Shown piece after piece: positions 1 through 11,675 of a stretch of 64,000 nucleotides of DNA (positions are counted from its first letter, which is position 1; every line of letters begins with the position of its first letter). The notes beneath the pieces are model-generated. The model made no database searches. It was given only the letters and a program-made list of their open reading frames with translations, and was not told the origin of the DNA. Source of the DNA: Cliona cf. orientalis (Eukaryota > Porifera > Demospongiae > Clionaida > Clionaidae); assembly GCA_963930775.1 (NCBI GenBank), contig OZ005690.1, positions 10,752,411 to 10,816,410 on the forward strand. Direction: 5' to 3'. The translations under genes were made by a program, and so were the position numbers.

Positions 1-999
1 GTCAATGCACACATACAGACAAACACTCCACTTGACCTGGTAAGCTCTAACTGTGTCACAACTTCAACATCAAAATCAGAGAAAGCTTCAGCCAGTAATG
101 AATTAACTGTTGGGCTTGGGGCTGGATTGGGTCTCCTTCTGGTTGTAGTGTGTGTGGGATCAATACTTACCAATGTGCTTCTCGTAAAGCGTTTACTAAA
201 GGAGAATGATCAAGGCACTAAGGTGAAAATTTCATCAACAAATCAGTAAGTAGATAACAATTTCTATAAAACTGACTATCTCTTCTTTCCTTTTTAAGCC
301 TTCTTACCTCGTCTTTAAACCTATTGATGTTACATATTAAAAGGAATTTTCAATATCGATATTGACATTCCTTTAATCATGGTATCCCCCACATAGTCAC
401 TGTGGTGGAACCCCTATAGCTATTCCAGACACCATTGGGCAGCTTAAAGTCCATGCCCTGATTAAAGGAGCGAGATATCCTCATTTCAGTGTTAGTTTTG
501 TATACTTAGCTAGGACCATACATAGTATCCTGACTGAGGGAGATGTCCTTATTTCAGGGGTATCTTTATAGAAGGATTCCACTGTATACCATAAATCATG
601 ATATACTTTTATAGAGTGTTCGATGAAGATGATTCTGATCATGATGAGCGCTTGGTTGGTAACCCCATCTACAATGACTCCCTACCTGGGGCGAGTGAAA
701 ATACTGAGAGGGAAAGCTACAACGTTCTTCGCCATAACGTTGGAACAATGCAACAAGGAGTGATTCCTATGGGAGGATATGAAATAATCAGTAATCTTCC
801 CAACAGACCGAACATCAATGGAGGCAGTGCAATGCTACAGGGAGATGATGCATCCGCGTATGCTAAACTTGGAGCTGATGGTGTAGCAGTTGGTGAAACT
901 GAAATTACTGATGAAGGTGTGAATGCTGGAGTTGAAGAAAATAAGTTGCCGATGAAATCACCTTATGCTAACATTTTTGAGATAAGTCCTGGCGATTAA
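1..999 (+). CDS. SRCR-Ig-FN3 receptor, class A tail, 3' end only
   Basis: Only the last two exons lie in the window: 1-245 and 615-999, joined in phase 2 with a GTAAGT donor and an AG acceptor. The first encodes the end of an FN3 domain ([13 protein letters not shown]), a glycine/leucine-rich transmembrane helix beginning [10 protein letters not shown], and a basic KRLLKE stop-transfer segment. The second encodes the long class A cytoplasmic tail: acidic DEDDSDHDE, an NPIY motif, then YNVL, YEII, YAKL and YANI, ending EISPGD. Both exons are open and closely match the complete paralogue at 17069-19840. The extracellular part (SRCR, two Ig-like domains) lies upstream of the window. A surface receptor role is inferred from the architecture; ligand and partners are unknown. 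Confidence 0.85.
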
Positions 1000-1498
1000 G
1001 AATAGGTCTAGATCTGGCAGAAACACTATAATTATGTAAATTGTAATAATTATCATACGCCTCTGTACCCGTTAGTGTAGCCACTATAACAGCTCTGCAG
1101 AATTATCATGATAATAATTATTATTAGGCAGGTGAGATTATTCAATTTGTAAGTAGGTTTAATAATAATTGATATGGTCATTTCTATTATCGTAATGTGC
1201 TTATTTGCTTATTAACCATCACAGTTGTTAGATAGCTGCTATCAATATCATCAATAACTCTTACGATCACAGCTAGTCTTAATTAATAATTATTATAGAT
1301 TGAATCATTCATAGCTATTTACTAGCTACTGAGCCTTGTTTCCTAGGTATTAAGCAGGTATTATTATTCCATATCATCCTTCCCATGGGGTAATACGTTC
1401 GATATGAAGATATCCGAGTCATACTTCCTTCAGGGGGGCACTATCACAGTAGAGATCTTGCATAGCAACAGTAGCTAGCTAAGTGTAACAGTGGAGTA
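1000..1498. other. 3' flank of class A gene
   Basis: No ORF of note. The first 150 bases resemble the 3' flank after the other class A genes (near 19850, 29845 and 59860), including the stretch around CTCTGCAGAA. The rest is simple AT-rich sequence. Confidence 0.5.
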
Positions 1499-1764
1499 GG
1501 AACCAGGGGGGCCAGGGGGCCACTGGTCCCCCCAATATTTCAGAAGGGGGGGGGGGGATAATCAGGCTTGATACAAAACCCTTGTGTATGTTTCCTTCCG
1601 ATTTTCATCATGATATCAGACTTTCTTCGTAAAAGTCTGGTTTAAATTACTAAAATATTACTTCTACAAAAGAATAATTGTGGTCACAAAATTCAGTAAT
1701 CAAAGCCACACCCACAACCTGTATCGGTGGCCCCTGCAACACACGATTGCTTCCTACTCCACTG
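1499..1764. mobile_element. MITE with CAG...CTG ends
   Basis: Inverted ends CAGTGGAGTAGGAA at the left and TTCCTACTCCACTG at the right, flanked by TGTAA on both sides (1494-1498 and 1765-1769). About 266 bp with no coding capacity and a long G run near 1545. CAG-type termini with a short duplication suggest a non-autonomous hAT-like element; the family is not certain. Confidence 0.6.
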
Positions 1765-1769
1765 TGTAA

Positions 1770-3046
1770 AATGCACTTCTCAGCAGTTCAAGTGAACTTG
1801 ACAAATTGTACTGGGGCTTGAGCATAGGTTGAATGGACACACACATAGGAGAACACATTTACAGCAGCAGACTCAGAACAGACATTGACACCACCACAAG
1901 TATAGGTCGCTTGCATTATGTAAACAATTATTGGGAGGAGCTATCTGATTCTCTAACTAGTGCACACCTCCTGTCTGTTCTATGCAGCTGGCTGCATGCA
2001 GCTGCATGTTTTTGTCTCGTGAACCAGACAATTGCAATTGCTGCCCCCTGCTTGCAGCTAAATGTCAAGATCACGTCTATAGTAGTACAATAATTATAGT
2101 ACGCACACAAGACAGAGCAGAAGTAGTTATTAAATGTAAAAAACATACCAGTACTGATGACGAAAGTTCCTATGCATCGATCTGTGCCAGAAATGGCTAT
2201 GCACTAAACCTTAATTTTTTGATATCCCAATGTGCATGCATAAACCGGCCTGATTGCATCATTGCACCCACCACTGGCAGTGATAAATAATGATTGTGTA
2301 TTTTTGTTGCCGCCTACCTAGCTACTATAGCCTGTCAGATGCAAGATCAGATGGTTACTTATATGCCAGTGGCGTAGCCAGGGTATGGCAGTGTGTGGCT
2401 CTCGCCACACCAATCTTTACAAGATTATTAATTTCCTTTTGAGCTTGTGAACAATGTTAATTCCATGCAGCTCCTAAATATTAAGTTTAGCATCACCCCC
2501 CACTATTTGACATACTTTAGCCACACCAATATGTTCATGGGCTAGCTACGCCCCTGCTTACGCACTATCTATAATGTCGTAGAATATAGTACCTATATAT
2601 GCATTCTATTTGATATGATGTTTTATCTGGTGTATGGATAGCCTCGTCCTGGCCCGGTACAAGGCTAATGTATGGATTGACGTCTTTAAATAATTTTTTG
2701 TGTGTGTATGTGTGTTTGTGGATCTATAAGTGCATGTGTGCACATACTCATGCATGCGTTTACGTGACCAGTGAGTGTGTTCACGTATCATGGGATCTTG
2801 CACAATTTACACAAATTTTGTCTATCAATACAAAACATAAGGAATTTCATGATGTTTTCAAAATCAATTTCTATCATTATTAAAATTGATTCACAAGTCG
2901 TACAATTTTTATGCAGCAATCTGTAACTCGATATAATATATATACTATAGAATAACTTTTTTTTTAAATATCTATAGCCAACTGACTTGCTATTATGGTA
3001 GCTAGTCTTGGTTTATTTCTACGAATGTCACTCACTTCTTTATAAC
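1770..3046. other. Intergenic, tail-to-tail, with one small MITE
   Basis: I see no gene. Short ORFs around 1833-2290 and 2606-2883 are low-complexity or overlap each other on both strands. The region separates the plus-strand class A gene from the minus-strand locus starting at 3047. Confidence 0.5.
2367..2556. mobile_element. Small hAT-like MITE
   Basis: Starts CAGTGGCGTAGCCAGGG and ends GGCTAGCTACGCCCCTG, imperfect inverted repeats of the GGCGTAGC type common in hAT-derived MITEs. About 190 bp, noncoding. Target duplication not clear. Confidence 0.5.
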
Positions 3047-5340
3047 CTATATGGCAGCTGCATCTCCTCTAGATCTGGATGTGGTGGCTACATTAGTGCT
3101 AGCGGTGATCCTTCGTTGTGGAGTGCGTTGCATGGAGATATTATAAATGGGGTTGGCCACCATGTCATACTCTTCAGTGACTCTATAAGATTATAATTAA
3201 TATAAAATATAGAGAGGATAATACTGCATGGCTTATTAACAGCAATGGGAAAGAATGTATTGATTATTGTGTGAAAATATTGTACCTGTTTATGTTCTCT
3301 TGAGTTGCAGAATCACGCTTTAAACAGTTTGTACAAGGTGTTGTCTTACTGACTTTGAGTCCCACTAGTATAGATACTAATAGCAGTAGAGAACAGATGC
3401 CTAAACCAACTCCCAATCCAACGATCAAACCATTAGGATCTTGAACTGATTTGGTTATTATTGTGACAGGCTTCTTGGATTTTGTTGTTGAAGTTGCGAC
3501 ACAGTTTGAGCTTATCAGATCAAGTGAAGTGTTTGTCTGTATGTGTGCATTGACACAGCACTGGTATGCCGTGCCTGGTAGTAATCCACTGACCTGGACC
3601 CTAGTGGCACTCGTACTTATGTTGGATACTCTTACTTCATGGATTGATATCTGCCCATGATCAGATAGCAATGATGTTGTACATGATAAGTCATAGCCAC
3701 TGATGTTTTTATCACTGGGATTGGGATTAGACTGCTGCTCAGACCACTGGATCTTCATGATCACTGAAGTTGAAGTTGACTCTGCTGTCACAGAGATGCC
3801 TTGTGGTAATTGAGAGTTGTTCCCTTCCTGTAGCTGTGCGCTGCGTGTTGCTTCATGCCATTGGTCGTCAATACACACCTCCACAAGTCCTCTATGACCA
3901 TTAATAGTTTTGTTGTTGATTCTGAATTCTAAATCTCTGCAAACTAAATAAATACAGATTATTGAGGTATAGCGTATACCACAACTTTGAGCTAGCTTGC
4001 TTTGTAGTTACCTTGTACGTATAAACTCTCGTTCATGCTTCCCCTGGAGTTTTTTTACTTCACATGTGTAATTCCCGGCTGCTTCTGATGACTTGTCAAT
4101 AATCCTCAACCAGCTCTCATAAGTAGCACTAATTGTGTTAGTGATGATCTGTGAGTAATTGTAAGTTCCTCCTTCATTGGGAACAATTATTTGCGCATTA
4201 TCCTTGTACCAAGTTACATCTGTAGCTGGTCCACCAATTGACGTACATATGATAGTTTGATATACTCTATCATACTTAATCGATGTGTTAGAAATATTTC
4301 CTGTCAAAATTGTGAAGCACATGCACAAGTTTAAGATCTTATATTACATGATAATTGCTAGAATCTGATATAGTTAGTATGATTTCTACATACCTCCATC
4401 TTCAGGACTATGATAAACGCCGGCATAGAGATGGTGAGTGATATTTTCCCTGTCCATCATCTCACAGTGGTAGATCCCTCTAGGTAACTCAGCACTTTTC
4501 GAAAGGTTCAATCCCACAGTTTGGTTTCCAAGTGATTGAGTGTTAGTTGTTGATATTTTTGATCCATTTGGTAAGAACCAGCTTCCAGGAATATTGAACT
4601 CATCAATGCAACAATTTTCTCTATCTGTTGAACAAAACAGTGCCGCATTATTCTCTTGAATGCTATTTACTGTAATCAAAGTGTTATTGCTTTCTTGGTT
4701 GGGACCATACTCTAGTTTGACTCCTAAAACATATAAAGATAATAATAATAATATTAGCTATAGCTATTACCTTTACGTAAGCATTGTACACCAGCATTCT
4801 CTTCACCTTCAAACAAGTGAATTGCACAGTTGTGGTGAGGCAGACAATCCAATAAGTTGCTCTCTGATCCATTGCATCCCACATCATCCAGAGCAAAGAA
4901 CAAAAGTGCACTAGGACCATACCAATCAGGAGCTCGAGCTGACGGCTTGGTATCAATTATAGGTTCAGCATCTGATATAATAATATTATTATTGTGATGC
5001 TCATGGAACATTTTCCATAACATTTAATTTATGAAATACATACCTTGTTCTGAAAGTCCAAGTTGTCTGCACACAACAGCAGCATCATTTTCATCCCAGG
5101 CATCATCACAGACTCTCCCCCACTGCTGGTTTCTACAGACCTCCACTCTTCCCTCTCGATAATGCCTACCTCCACTCAAACGAACATCACCATCTTCACA
5201 AACTAAAGGCAAGCTTGCTAGCAATTTTGACTAAAATTTAATCACTACATACCTTGATCTGATGAGTGGATGATAATGATCCATGTAAGTAGGGATATCG
5301 ATGATCTATACACATGCAGAATACCCACAAGTATTGTAAA

Positions 5341-5385
5341 CAGTGCATGAACTATGTTGTAAAGTGAAAGGACTACTGAATATAT
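5341..5385 (+). promoter_or_regulatory. Cluster upstream element, inverted relative to its gene
   Basis: Contains AAAGTGAAAGGACTACTGAA, the block found upstream of other receptor genes in this cluster. Here it reads on the plus strand although the adjacent gene is on the minus strand. Part of an inverted segment running to about 5604. Confidence 0.6.
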
Positions 5386-5567
5386 CAAACCCATGCAACA
5401 ATAATTTTGGCAAACAGTTTTCAATACAGTAACGCTATGATTAGCTTTTAATTGCTAGAGAAACCAAAATTTAATCATGATATCACTCATTAACATGATA
5501 TGTAGCTACAAGCGGATTGAACTGTTTTTCATGCTCTTGAAATAAAGGGACCGGTCTTAGAGAGTCA

Positions 5568-5645
5568 CTAAAACCATCTATAAAATTGCAATGAATCTAC
5601 TATCTATTGATAGTAGATTCATTGCAATTTTATAGATGGTTTTAG
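5568..5645. repeat. Perfect 37-bp palindrome made of a signal-peptide start
   Basis: Left arm 5568-5604, 4-nt spacer, right arm 5609-5645; all 37 bases pair. Each arm contains GCAATGAATCTACTATC, the start-codon context and first codons (MNLLS) of a receptor signal peptide, so the same exon start is present on both strands. Confidence 0.9.
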
Positions 5646-5938
5646 TAAGAGCTAAATAAATTAACTATCAAAAAAATCATGCTTGCTTGCTTTAGTTTCC
5701 CAACTTCATTGGTCTTCTTTTGTTGTTGGTTCAACTTTCACTGTTTGGGAGAACTGAGAAGAGAACTGTATCTCTGCATGGAATCACCAGCATGAACAAC
5801 TTTATGACTTGGTACATGCATCCTAGACTTTCAGTTTTTCAATTCTGGTACCTGGAATGCGTTAATTACACTGAATGTTTCATGTGAAATCTACATCATG
5901 AACACAAAATTACAATAAGGCTAGCATATTGCACAATG
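5646..5938. other. Intergenic spacer
   Basis: No ORF or repeat recognised between the receptor locus and the 3' end of the kinase-kelch locus. Confidence 0.4.
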
Positions 5939-6053
5939 TCAGTAAATTACAGTTCCAAACTCAACTAAATCATCAGTGATCAGCCCTCCTACAACCATCA
6001 GTTGGTTGTCAGGGAGGACAGCTGATAAACACCGACTCCTCGGTATTGTCATG

Positions 6054-7452
6054 CAGTCTACACTAAGACCACCGGAAGTCCATATACGTACAATACATTT
6101 TAATGTCAACGCGCGGTTTGCATGGCGCCTATGGGGGTTAATGATATGCATGCCATACACGTGGGGTCAAAAATAATGCATGTCTATGTACAACGGTATC
6201 TTCTAGTGTGAGTTAGCTATCGTTCTATCTAAAGTACCATTGTAAAGAAGAAGAGCTGAGCTTCACATTGATACCAAGAACAAGACTAAGCGTGCCGAGA
6301 TGACCGATGTAGACATGAACCAGTTTTCAGCCGCGTATGGCTGATGGCATCTTTGAATTCGGGGCAAATCTGTAACACTCACACCAGCGCTAGGGGACTT
6401 GGTCCACTAGTAGGTAAGTACCAGAGCAGTTACTCCGCTGAATCCCGAGTCTTCCAGGGTCACTCAGCCACCACGAGCGCTCTTTGAAAATCTAAAATAA
6501 TTTATCACTTTAGCCTGTTCTATTTTCTTGATAGTAGCTAGCTAGACTGTCAACTAAAGAAAATACTGAACTTTAGCTACTAAATTAGCTATGTTATAGC
6601 TACCAACTCTTCGTCTTGAGTACTTTCTTCGTGACAGTTCAACTCGCTCGTCCATTTCTTGATCTTTTCTGGCTGAATGGAACTTTGAATTCGGGGCAAA
6701 TCTGTAACACTCATTCCAGAACGAGAAATGAGGCATCCTCGATGTCTATACCATGGTGGCAGTGCAGAGGAGGTTGGACACGATCACGTGCGCACAAAAA
6801 GTGGGCGTGTTGCCCCATATATAACACTGTACAAAACGTAAGTCACGATCTAAAGCCTTGACGACAGTTTTAAATGTGAAAGCAAGTTGAAATCCATGAG
6901 AAAAGAAGATCCAGCGCCATACCCCGCCCGTCCACCCCTCACACTTCTTGCAAATCGAGAAAACTCGTTCCTCAGAATGGCAACATCAAAAACAGTATTT
7001 GTCGATTGCAGTCAGCTTCTTTCGCTGTTATAACATTAGATCTACACGATTCGTCTCCGTTTCAGCTTCAGATTTGGCCATAGTTCACAAACGCAAACAT
7101 TTGAGCTACCAGCTACACTCGCAAATGGCATTCTTGAACGCGCGCGTGGCAGCATAATTGCATACCAAGGTCATGTGACTATGGCGTAAATATGCGTCAT
7201 GTCCAACCTCCTCTGGTGGCAGTGTATAGCAGTAGCGTGGAACAGAACCGCTCGAGGCGCTTCGAGAAACGAGCCTTCGAAAACGAGAAAAATTCATTCT
7301 GTCCTGGGTAGGGCGCGGTACACGGATAGATATACGGACGTATACGAGATTATTGCGTGTACCCGCGTAATACGTACGCGCGCGTGCGTAATCATACGCA
7401 GGAAAACATCATTTCCGTTTTGCCATTAAACGGTAGGTCTTAGTGTAGACTG
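6054..7452. mobile_element. TIR element inserted in the kelch gene
   Basis: Terminal inverted repeats CAGTCTACACTAAGACC (6054-6070) and its complement (7436-7452), 17 of 17, flanked by CATG on both sides (6050-6053 and 7453-7456). 1399 bp, no transposase ORF. It holds two copies of a ~30-bp block beginning CTTTGAATTCGGGG (6351 and 6682) and a nested second element. The 4-bp palindromic target duplication does not point me to one superfamily. Confidence 0.85.
6765..7215. mobile_element. Nested MITE with 9-bp target duplication
   Basis: Inverted ends CAGAGGAGGTTGGACA (6765-6780) and complement (7200-7215), 16 of 16, flanked by a perfect 9-bp repeat GTGGCAGTG (6756-6764 and 7216-7224). 451 bp, noncoding. 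A 9-bp duplication is characteristic of Mutator-like elements. It is nested in the older 6054-7452 element, so it is the younger insertion. Confidence 0.85.
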
Positions 7453-9655
7453 CATGTGACTGATGACTTCCCAGGAGTTAGTGGTTGGCTGGTACATATG
7501 AACAGCTGTGGTGGGTATGTCCTCTGAATCCATCCCACCAATTGCCAGCAGTCGACCATGAAGACTCACAGCAGTGGAGACCTCTAAAGGGAGGTCAGCA
7601 ACTCTGTTCCATGGGCTACCTTTGTTGGATCGCGTTAGTGTACTCACAAAACGCTCTCCTAGCGACTTGGTGCTGGTGAGTGAACTTAATGAACAAAAGT
7701 ACACTGAATTTATAGCTTCTTCATTTCTGTTGCATCCCCCCAGCAGATAGACCAGATCACCACAGAGTGCTATTGATGATCCTACCAATGGTAGAGGTAG
7801 ATCAGCAGCAGTGTGCCACTCTCGAATCTCAGTGTTTAGCACTTCAACTGTATTTTTGGCTTTTTCTTTATTATAAACTCCCCCTGCTACTATCAGAGTA
7901 GTTCCGGTGCACAGTGCAGACACACCATAACGTTTAGTTGGCATTGGTGGGAATTTCTCAGTCCACCTCTTACCACTGCGTTCACCAGTCAGACTGAACA
8001 GCTTGTTGGTATTCTTTTCGTTGATATCATATCCTCCAACTGTAGTCAGTAGACCATCAATGATTACCAGAGCAAATCCATTGTATGGAACAGATATAGA
8101 TACGTAATAATGTGAGAGACCAGCTGGAACTTGATATGTCGTAGGCATATACATCATTATTGAAACCATAGTTGCAATATACTGTATTGTTGTATACAAC
8201 GGCATCAGAAGATCTAAACATTTCACATGGAGGCTTCTCTCCACCTCTCCACCTCAGTTTGAAGTCAGTTCTGCTCACTGGTTCAGCCTTGGCCCCGCCA
8301 TCTTTCCCCTGTACCTGACTTCTCAGCACTCTAACTTCTTCTTCAAGTTCTGTGTTTCGTTCGCCAAAATCAGCTATCAGTCTCTCACTCTCTTCCAGCT
8401 GCTGGTTCACTCGTCCCAGCTCCCTCTCTTTTTCTTGGATTGCTTGCTGTTTCTCTCTCTCTAGCTGCTGGATTTGTCGATTGTGTTGCTGATTCTTTTC
8501 TTGAACTGTTCGGTCCTTTTCCTGTTCTATCTGTTGCTTGTCTCTCTCTAGCTGCTGATTCTGTTGCTGAATTTGTTGAATCTGCTGAGTAAGCTCTTCT
8601 CTACATTGTCTCAGTTGCTGTTCTTTTTCTGCTATAGTTGCATCTTTTTTATCTATGACATGTCGAAGTTGCTCATATTCTCCCTCCTTGCCTCTGCTGC
8701 CTTTCACTCTCTCACTGGCATTCTTGTATTTAGCTGTTTCTTTCAGAGCTGCTAGTCTTTCACAGAGCTGCTGAGCTGAGGGGCGTTCACCATCGGCATC
8801 CGATTTGAGACAGTCGAGGGCAATTGATAGGAGAGGATGGTTTGAATCAACTCGACTAATGTGGTTTTGTCGTCGTTCTATTTCTAGTACACTCATCTTG
8901 ATTGGCCTAGGGTAGTGAGGATCATTAATAGTCATTAGTCGATCTCCTGGTTTGGGGAATTCTCGTGTCAGTGTCTGGACTGCGATGACACCAAATGAGA
9001 AGCAGTCGATCTTCTCTGTGTACACTGGTTTGTCTTGAACAGCTTCTGGAGGCATGTAGACATCAGTACCGGGACACATGGTATTGGTGAAGCGAGTTGG
9101 TTGAGGATTTAGATCGCCCAGCCTTGCCATTCCAAAGTCGGTCAATTTTGCTCTAATGTTGCCGATAAGCAACACATTGTTGCTGGAGAGATCTCTGTGG
9201 ATGATGCCATTGGAGTGGAGAAATGATAGCGCTCGACTTATATCGTGGCAGATGTTGACTTGGATGTGGTAGGAGATCGGCTGTGGGGAGCTTTCCAGTA
9301 AGTGGGTCAGGCTATCATCCATCAGCTCCATTAGTAGAGCTGGGAGGCGTGTTTCGGGGTCTTGGTGGGTGCCCAGGTATTGGACAATGTTAGGGTGCCG
9401 TACGGTGCTCAAGAACTCACACTCTAGTTGAAACCTGCTGATTGGTAGCCTGTGCTCTCTGTGAGGGGCTATTTGATGCAGTGCAGTTGGATCGAATAGA
9501 GTTGGGTGGATGATTTTAGCAGCACAGAGGAGGTCGTCACACTCTGCCTTGCAGACTGATCCATATGATCCAATACCGAGGGTTTGGTCTTTCAGAAGAA
9601 CGATAGTTTTGAAGCCAATCTTCCTGTCTCCCTGCTGCTGCTGTTCTCCAGCCAT

Positions 9656-9955
9656 ATTAACTTAATCTAGCTCAGTAGCTACAATACTCCCAGTATAGAT
9701 ACGCAGTAGCCAACGCCCATGTCCATGTCACATGATCTGTATCCCTTTACGCACGCGCACGGGATAAATGTTGTATTGCAAGGATCTAGGGGAGAACTAT
9801 ATCTCTGACAGATGCTTCATGTATCATATATCAACATTGAACTCTTGTCATCCCTTAATGAATCTACCTCTTTCATGCTTTAATACTTGGATTCCTTTGA
9901 AGCGGTTGCAGAGGCCACACCCCTTGGCAAAGCAAGCAGCTCCACTGAACTATTA
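9656..9955. other. Upstream region of the kinase-kelch gene
   Basis: Presumed promoter side of the minus-strand kinase gene. No conserved element recognised; a GC-rich CACGCGCACG stretch lies near 9752. Confidence 0.3.
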
Positions 9956-10287
9956 ACGCAGTGTCTACTGAGCCGGTACCGGAACTCGACTTGACTACCT
10001 TAAAGAGCCGGCATAGACAAATGCGCATGCGCACTTGCGGCCTGCGCGAGATGAAAAGGGTTACGTCATTGGGTCCCACCCCCTTCACGCAGCGCATTGC
10101 ACAAGAGTATTATAAACAACACCACCAAATAAAGCACACCACATCATCAACAAAGGAAGTCAGAGCTAGAGAAGGTTGGATACCATGTGTCTGTCTGTTT
10201 TGCCATGGCTTGAGTAATACAACATGGATATTCACGCCAGGAGGGAGTTTCCAGAGGTACGTGCACTCATCTTTAATACTAAGGTTA

Positions 10288-10646
10288 TGCACCTGTCAAT
10301 AGTATATAAATATTATATGCCCCAGTATTCCCCTCCCGCTCCAAGTAGGGGCATACTAGGAAATTTGACATAATTTGATCATTTCAATTGCCCCAGGGTC
10401 GGAGCAATATTTGAAGTCAAATCCCCTATTCAGTACCTAGTGTATCCTAGGGGAACATAGGGGATTTGATTGCATTCATGCTCCTTCTGTTATGACGTGG
10501 CAATCATAGTCTCGTGAGCCACACCCTCTAATTTACGAATAAAATCAAATGCCCCACCCTATGTCCAGCTTCTCCTGTAAAATCCCCTTGGTACCCCTTG
10601 GTTTTGCACGGGAGGGGGATAGTGGGGCATACCGTTGACAGGTGCA
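10288..10646. mobile_element. MITE, TGCACCTGTCAA family, copy 1
   Basis: Ends TGCACCTGTCAAT and complement ...TTGACAGGTGCA, flanked by TTA on both sides (10285-10287, 10647-10649). Interior has GGGGCAT-type motifs. A second copy lies at 55586-55924. Confidence 0.75.
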
Positions 10647-11675
10647 TTAGTGGGGGTAGGTGGAGGTGCAGATAATTTCTACAGTAGCAGTGTCATCAGG
10701 TTTTGCAAATTGTATGCCTAGTTGAACAATTACATGAATCAATGATGGCGGTGTAATGTACTTGAATACATCCAAGTGTTGGGGTAATTTCGTATGCGGG
10801 GCAACTTTATTATCCTCGTTATTTCTGCTACATAACGCGTGTAATCGCTGCGCTTCCAGGCATCCTATATAGCTACCAATAGCTAGTAGGTATACTGCCG
10901 GCTTATTTCATAGATGCTCGCATTGTGGAACAGGGGATACGAGGATACGGAATTGCCCCGCGTACGAAATTACCCCTGTTTACCTTACATGTACTTGAAT
11001 ACATCCAAGTACCATTGCTGACCACTTTAGGTATATACTCTTGAGTTGGGTTATAATTGTACACATCTTCATGAATGTGTATGTGTATGTGTGCATACGT
11101 GTACCTTACATTTTGTTATTTTAGTATAATTGGCTATTCAGAATATTTGTCCTTAATAAACAGTTATGTTACTTTAATGCACCTTCCATAAACAATCACT
11201 GAAGTTAAGGTTTATATTATGAAATTCCTCTTCACGCAGGACATATTTGGCAAAGAGTGAACATCAAAGTGACTATTTTCTATCCTATACTGTTTTTACC
11301 TTATTTTGTGTATCTGTATGGATATTTTCGTTTCCGCTAACAATATATTTCCAGACTGGGATTTTTGACGATCATTGCTAGTCACAGTTACCTTTGCATG
11401 TGATGAGAGCAACTCATCAAGGTCATCACTCCATAGGTACCGTTCCTTTGAAATCTCTTGACACAGTGACATGCCAGTAATTATAACTACCTATCCAATC
11501 CGGCAATCAGTATAAATTTATTAAAGTATGGTAAGTTCCACGTTTAATAACAGTGTACTAAATGTGTGCACAGGGAGAGCTGGATATTGGTGTGCAGGCT
11601 GCACTGCAGAAACAACGTGTAGGCCAAGGGAAGAAGTCGTAACTCAGTGGCGGTGGCAACAGCGCTAGTAGCGGC

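Larger units (their letters stand above)
3047..5645 (-). pseudogene. SRCR-Ig-FN3 receptor, class B, decayed
   Basis: Exons on the minus strand: tail 3047-3182, FN3-transmembrane 3286-3943, Ig2 4012-4300, Ig1 4394-4723, SRCR half 2 4771-4971, SRCR half 1 5044-5202, and the signal-peptide 3' part from 5253 upward. Three lesions are visible. The Ig2 exon is 289 nt where intact paralogues have a multiple of three, because of one extra A in an A-run just before the last strand. The tail reaches NPIY but meets TAG (3047-3049) exactly where paralogues have YEEV. The signal-peptide exon has no in-frame ATG: its 5' portion lies in a palindrome at 5568-5645, beyond an inverted upstream segment. The Ig domains keep their C...W...YxC patterns and the SRCR keeps its cysteines, so decay looks recent. 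A sequencing error could explain the homopolymer indel but not all three lesions. Confidence 0.75.
5939..9655 (-). pseudogene. TKL-like kinase-coiled-coil-kelch protein, interrupted
   Basis: A minus-strand, apparently intronless gene starting at 9655. Residues about 20-305 are a protein kinase: glycine loop LGIGSYGSV (26-34), CAAK lysine 47, HRDLSSNN (153-160), DFG (173-175), MPPEA (201-205), so catalytically complete and TKL/Tyr-kinase-like. Residues about 322-450 are a Gln/Glu-rich coiled coil. Kelch repeats follow (TVGGYD, LIVAGGVYN, VYLLGGC, LLAIGGMD). The reading frame slips once inside the first kelch blade, near 8100-8130, consistent with a small indel. A 1399-bp transposon (6054-7452) then separates the last blade (LMVVGG, 5939-6053), whose reading frame matches the upstream part across the CATG target site. 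A cytoplasmic kinase with a kelch interaction module is inferred. Related kinase-kelch proteins are, to my knowledge, expanded in sponges. Confidence 0.75.
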
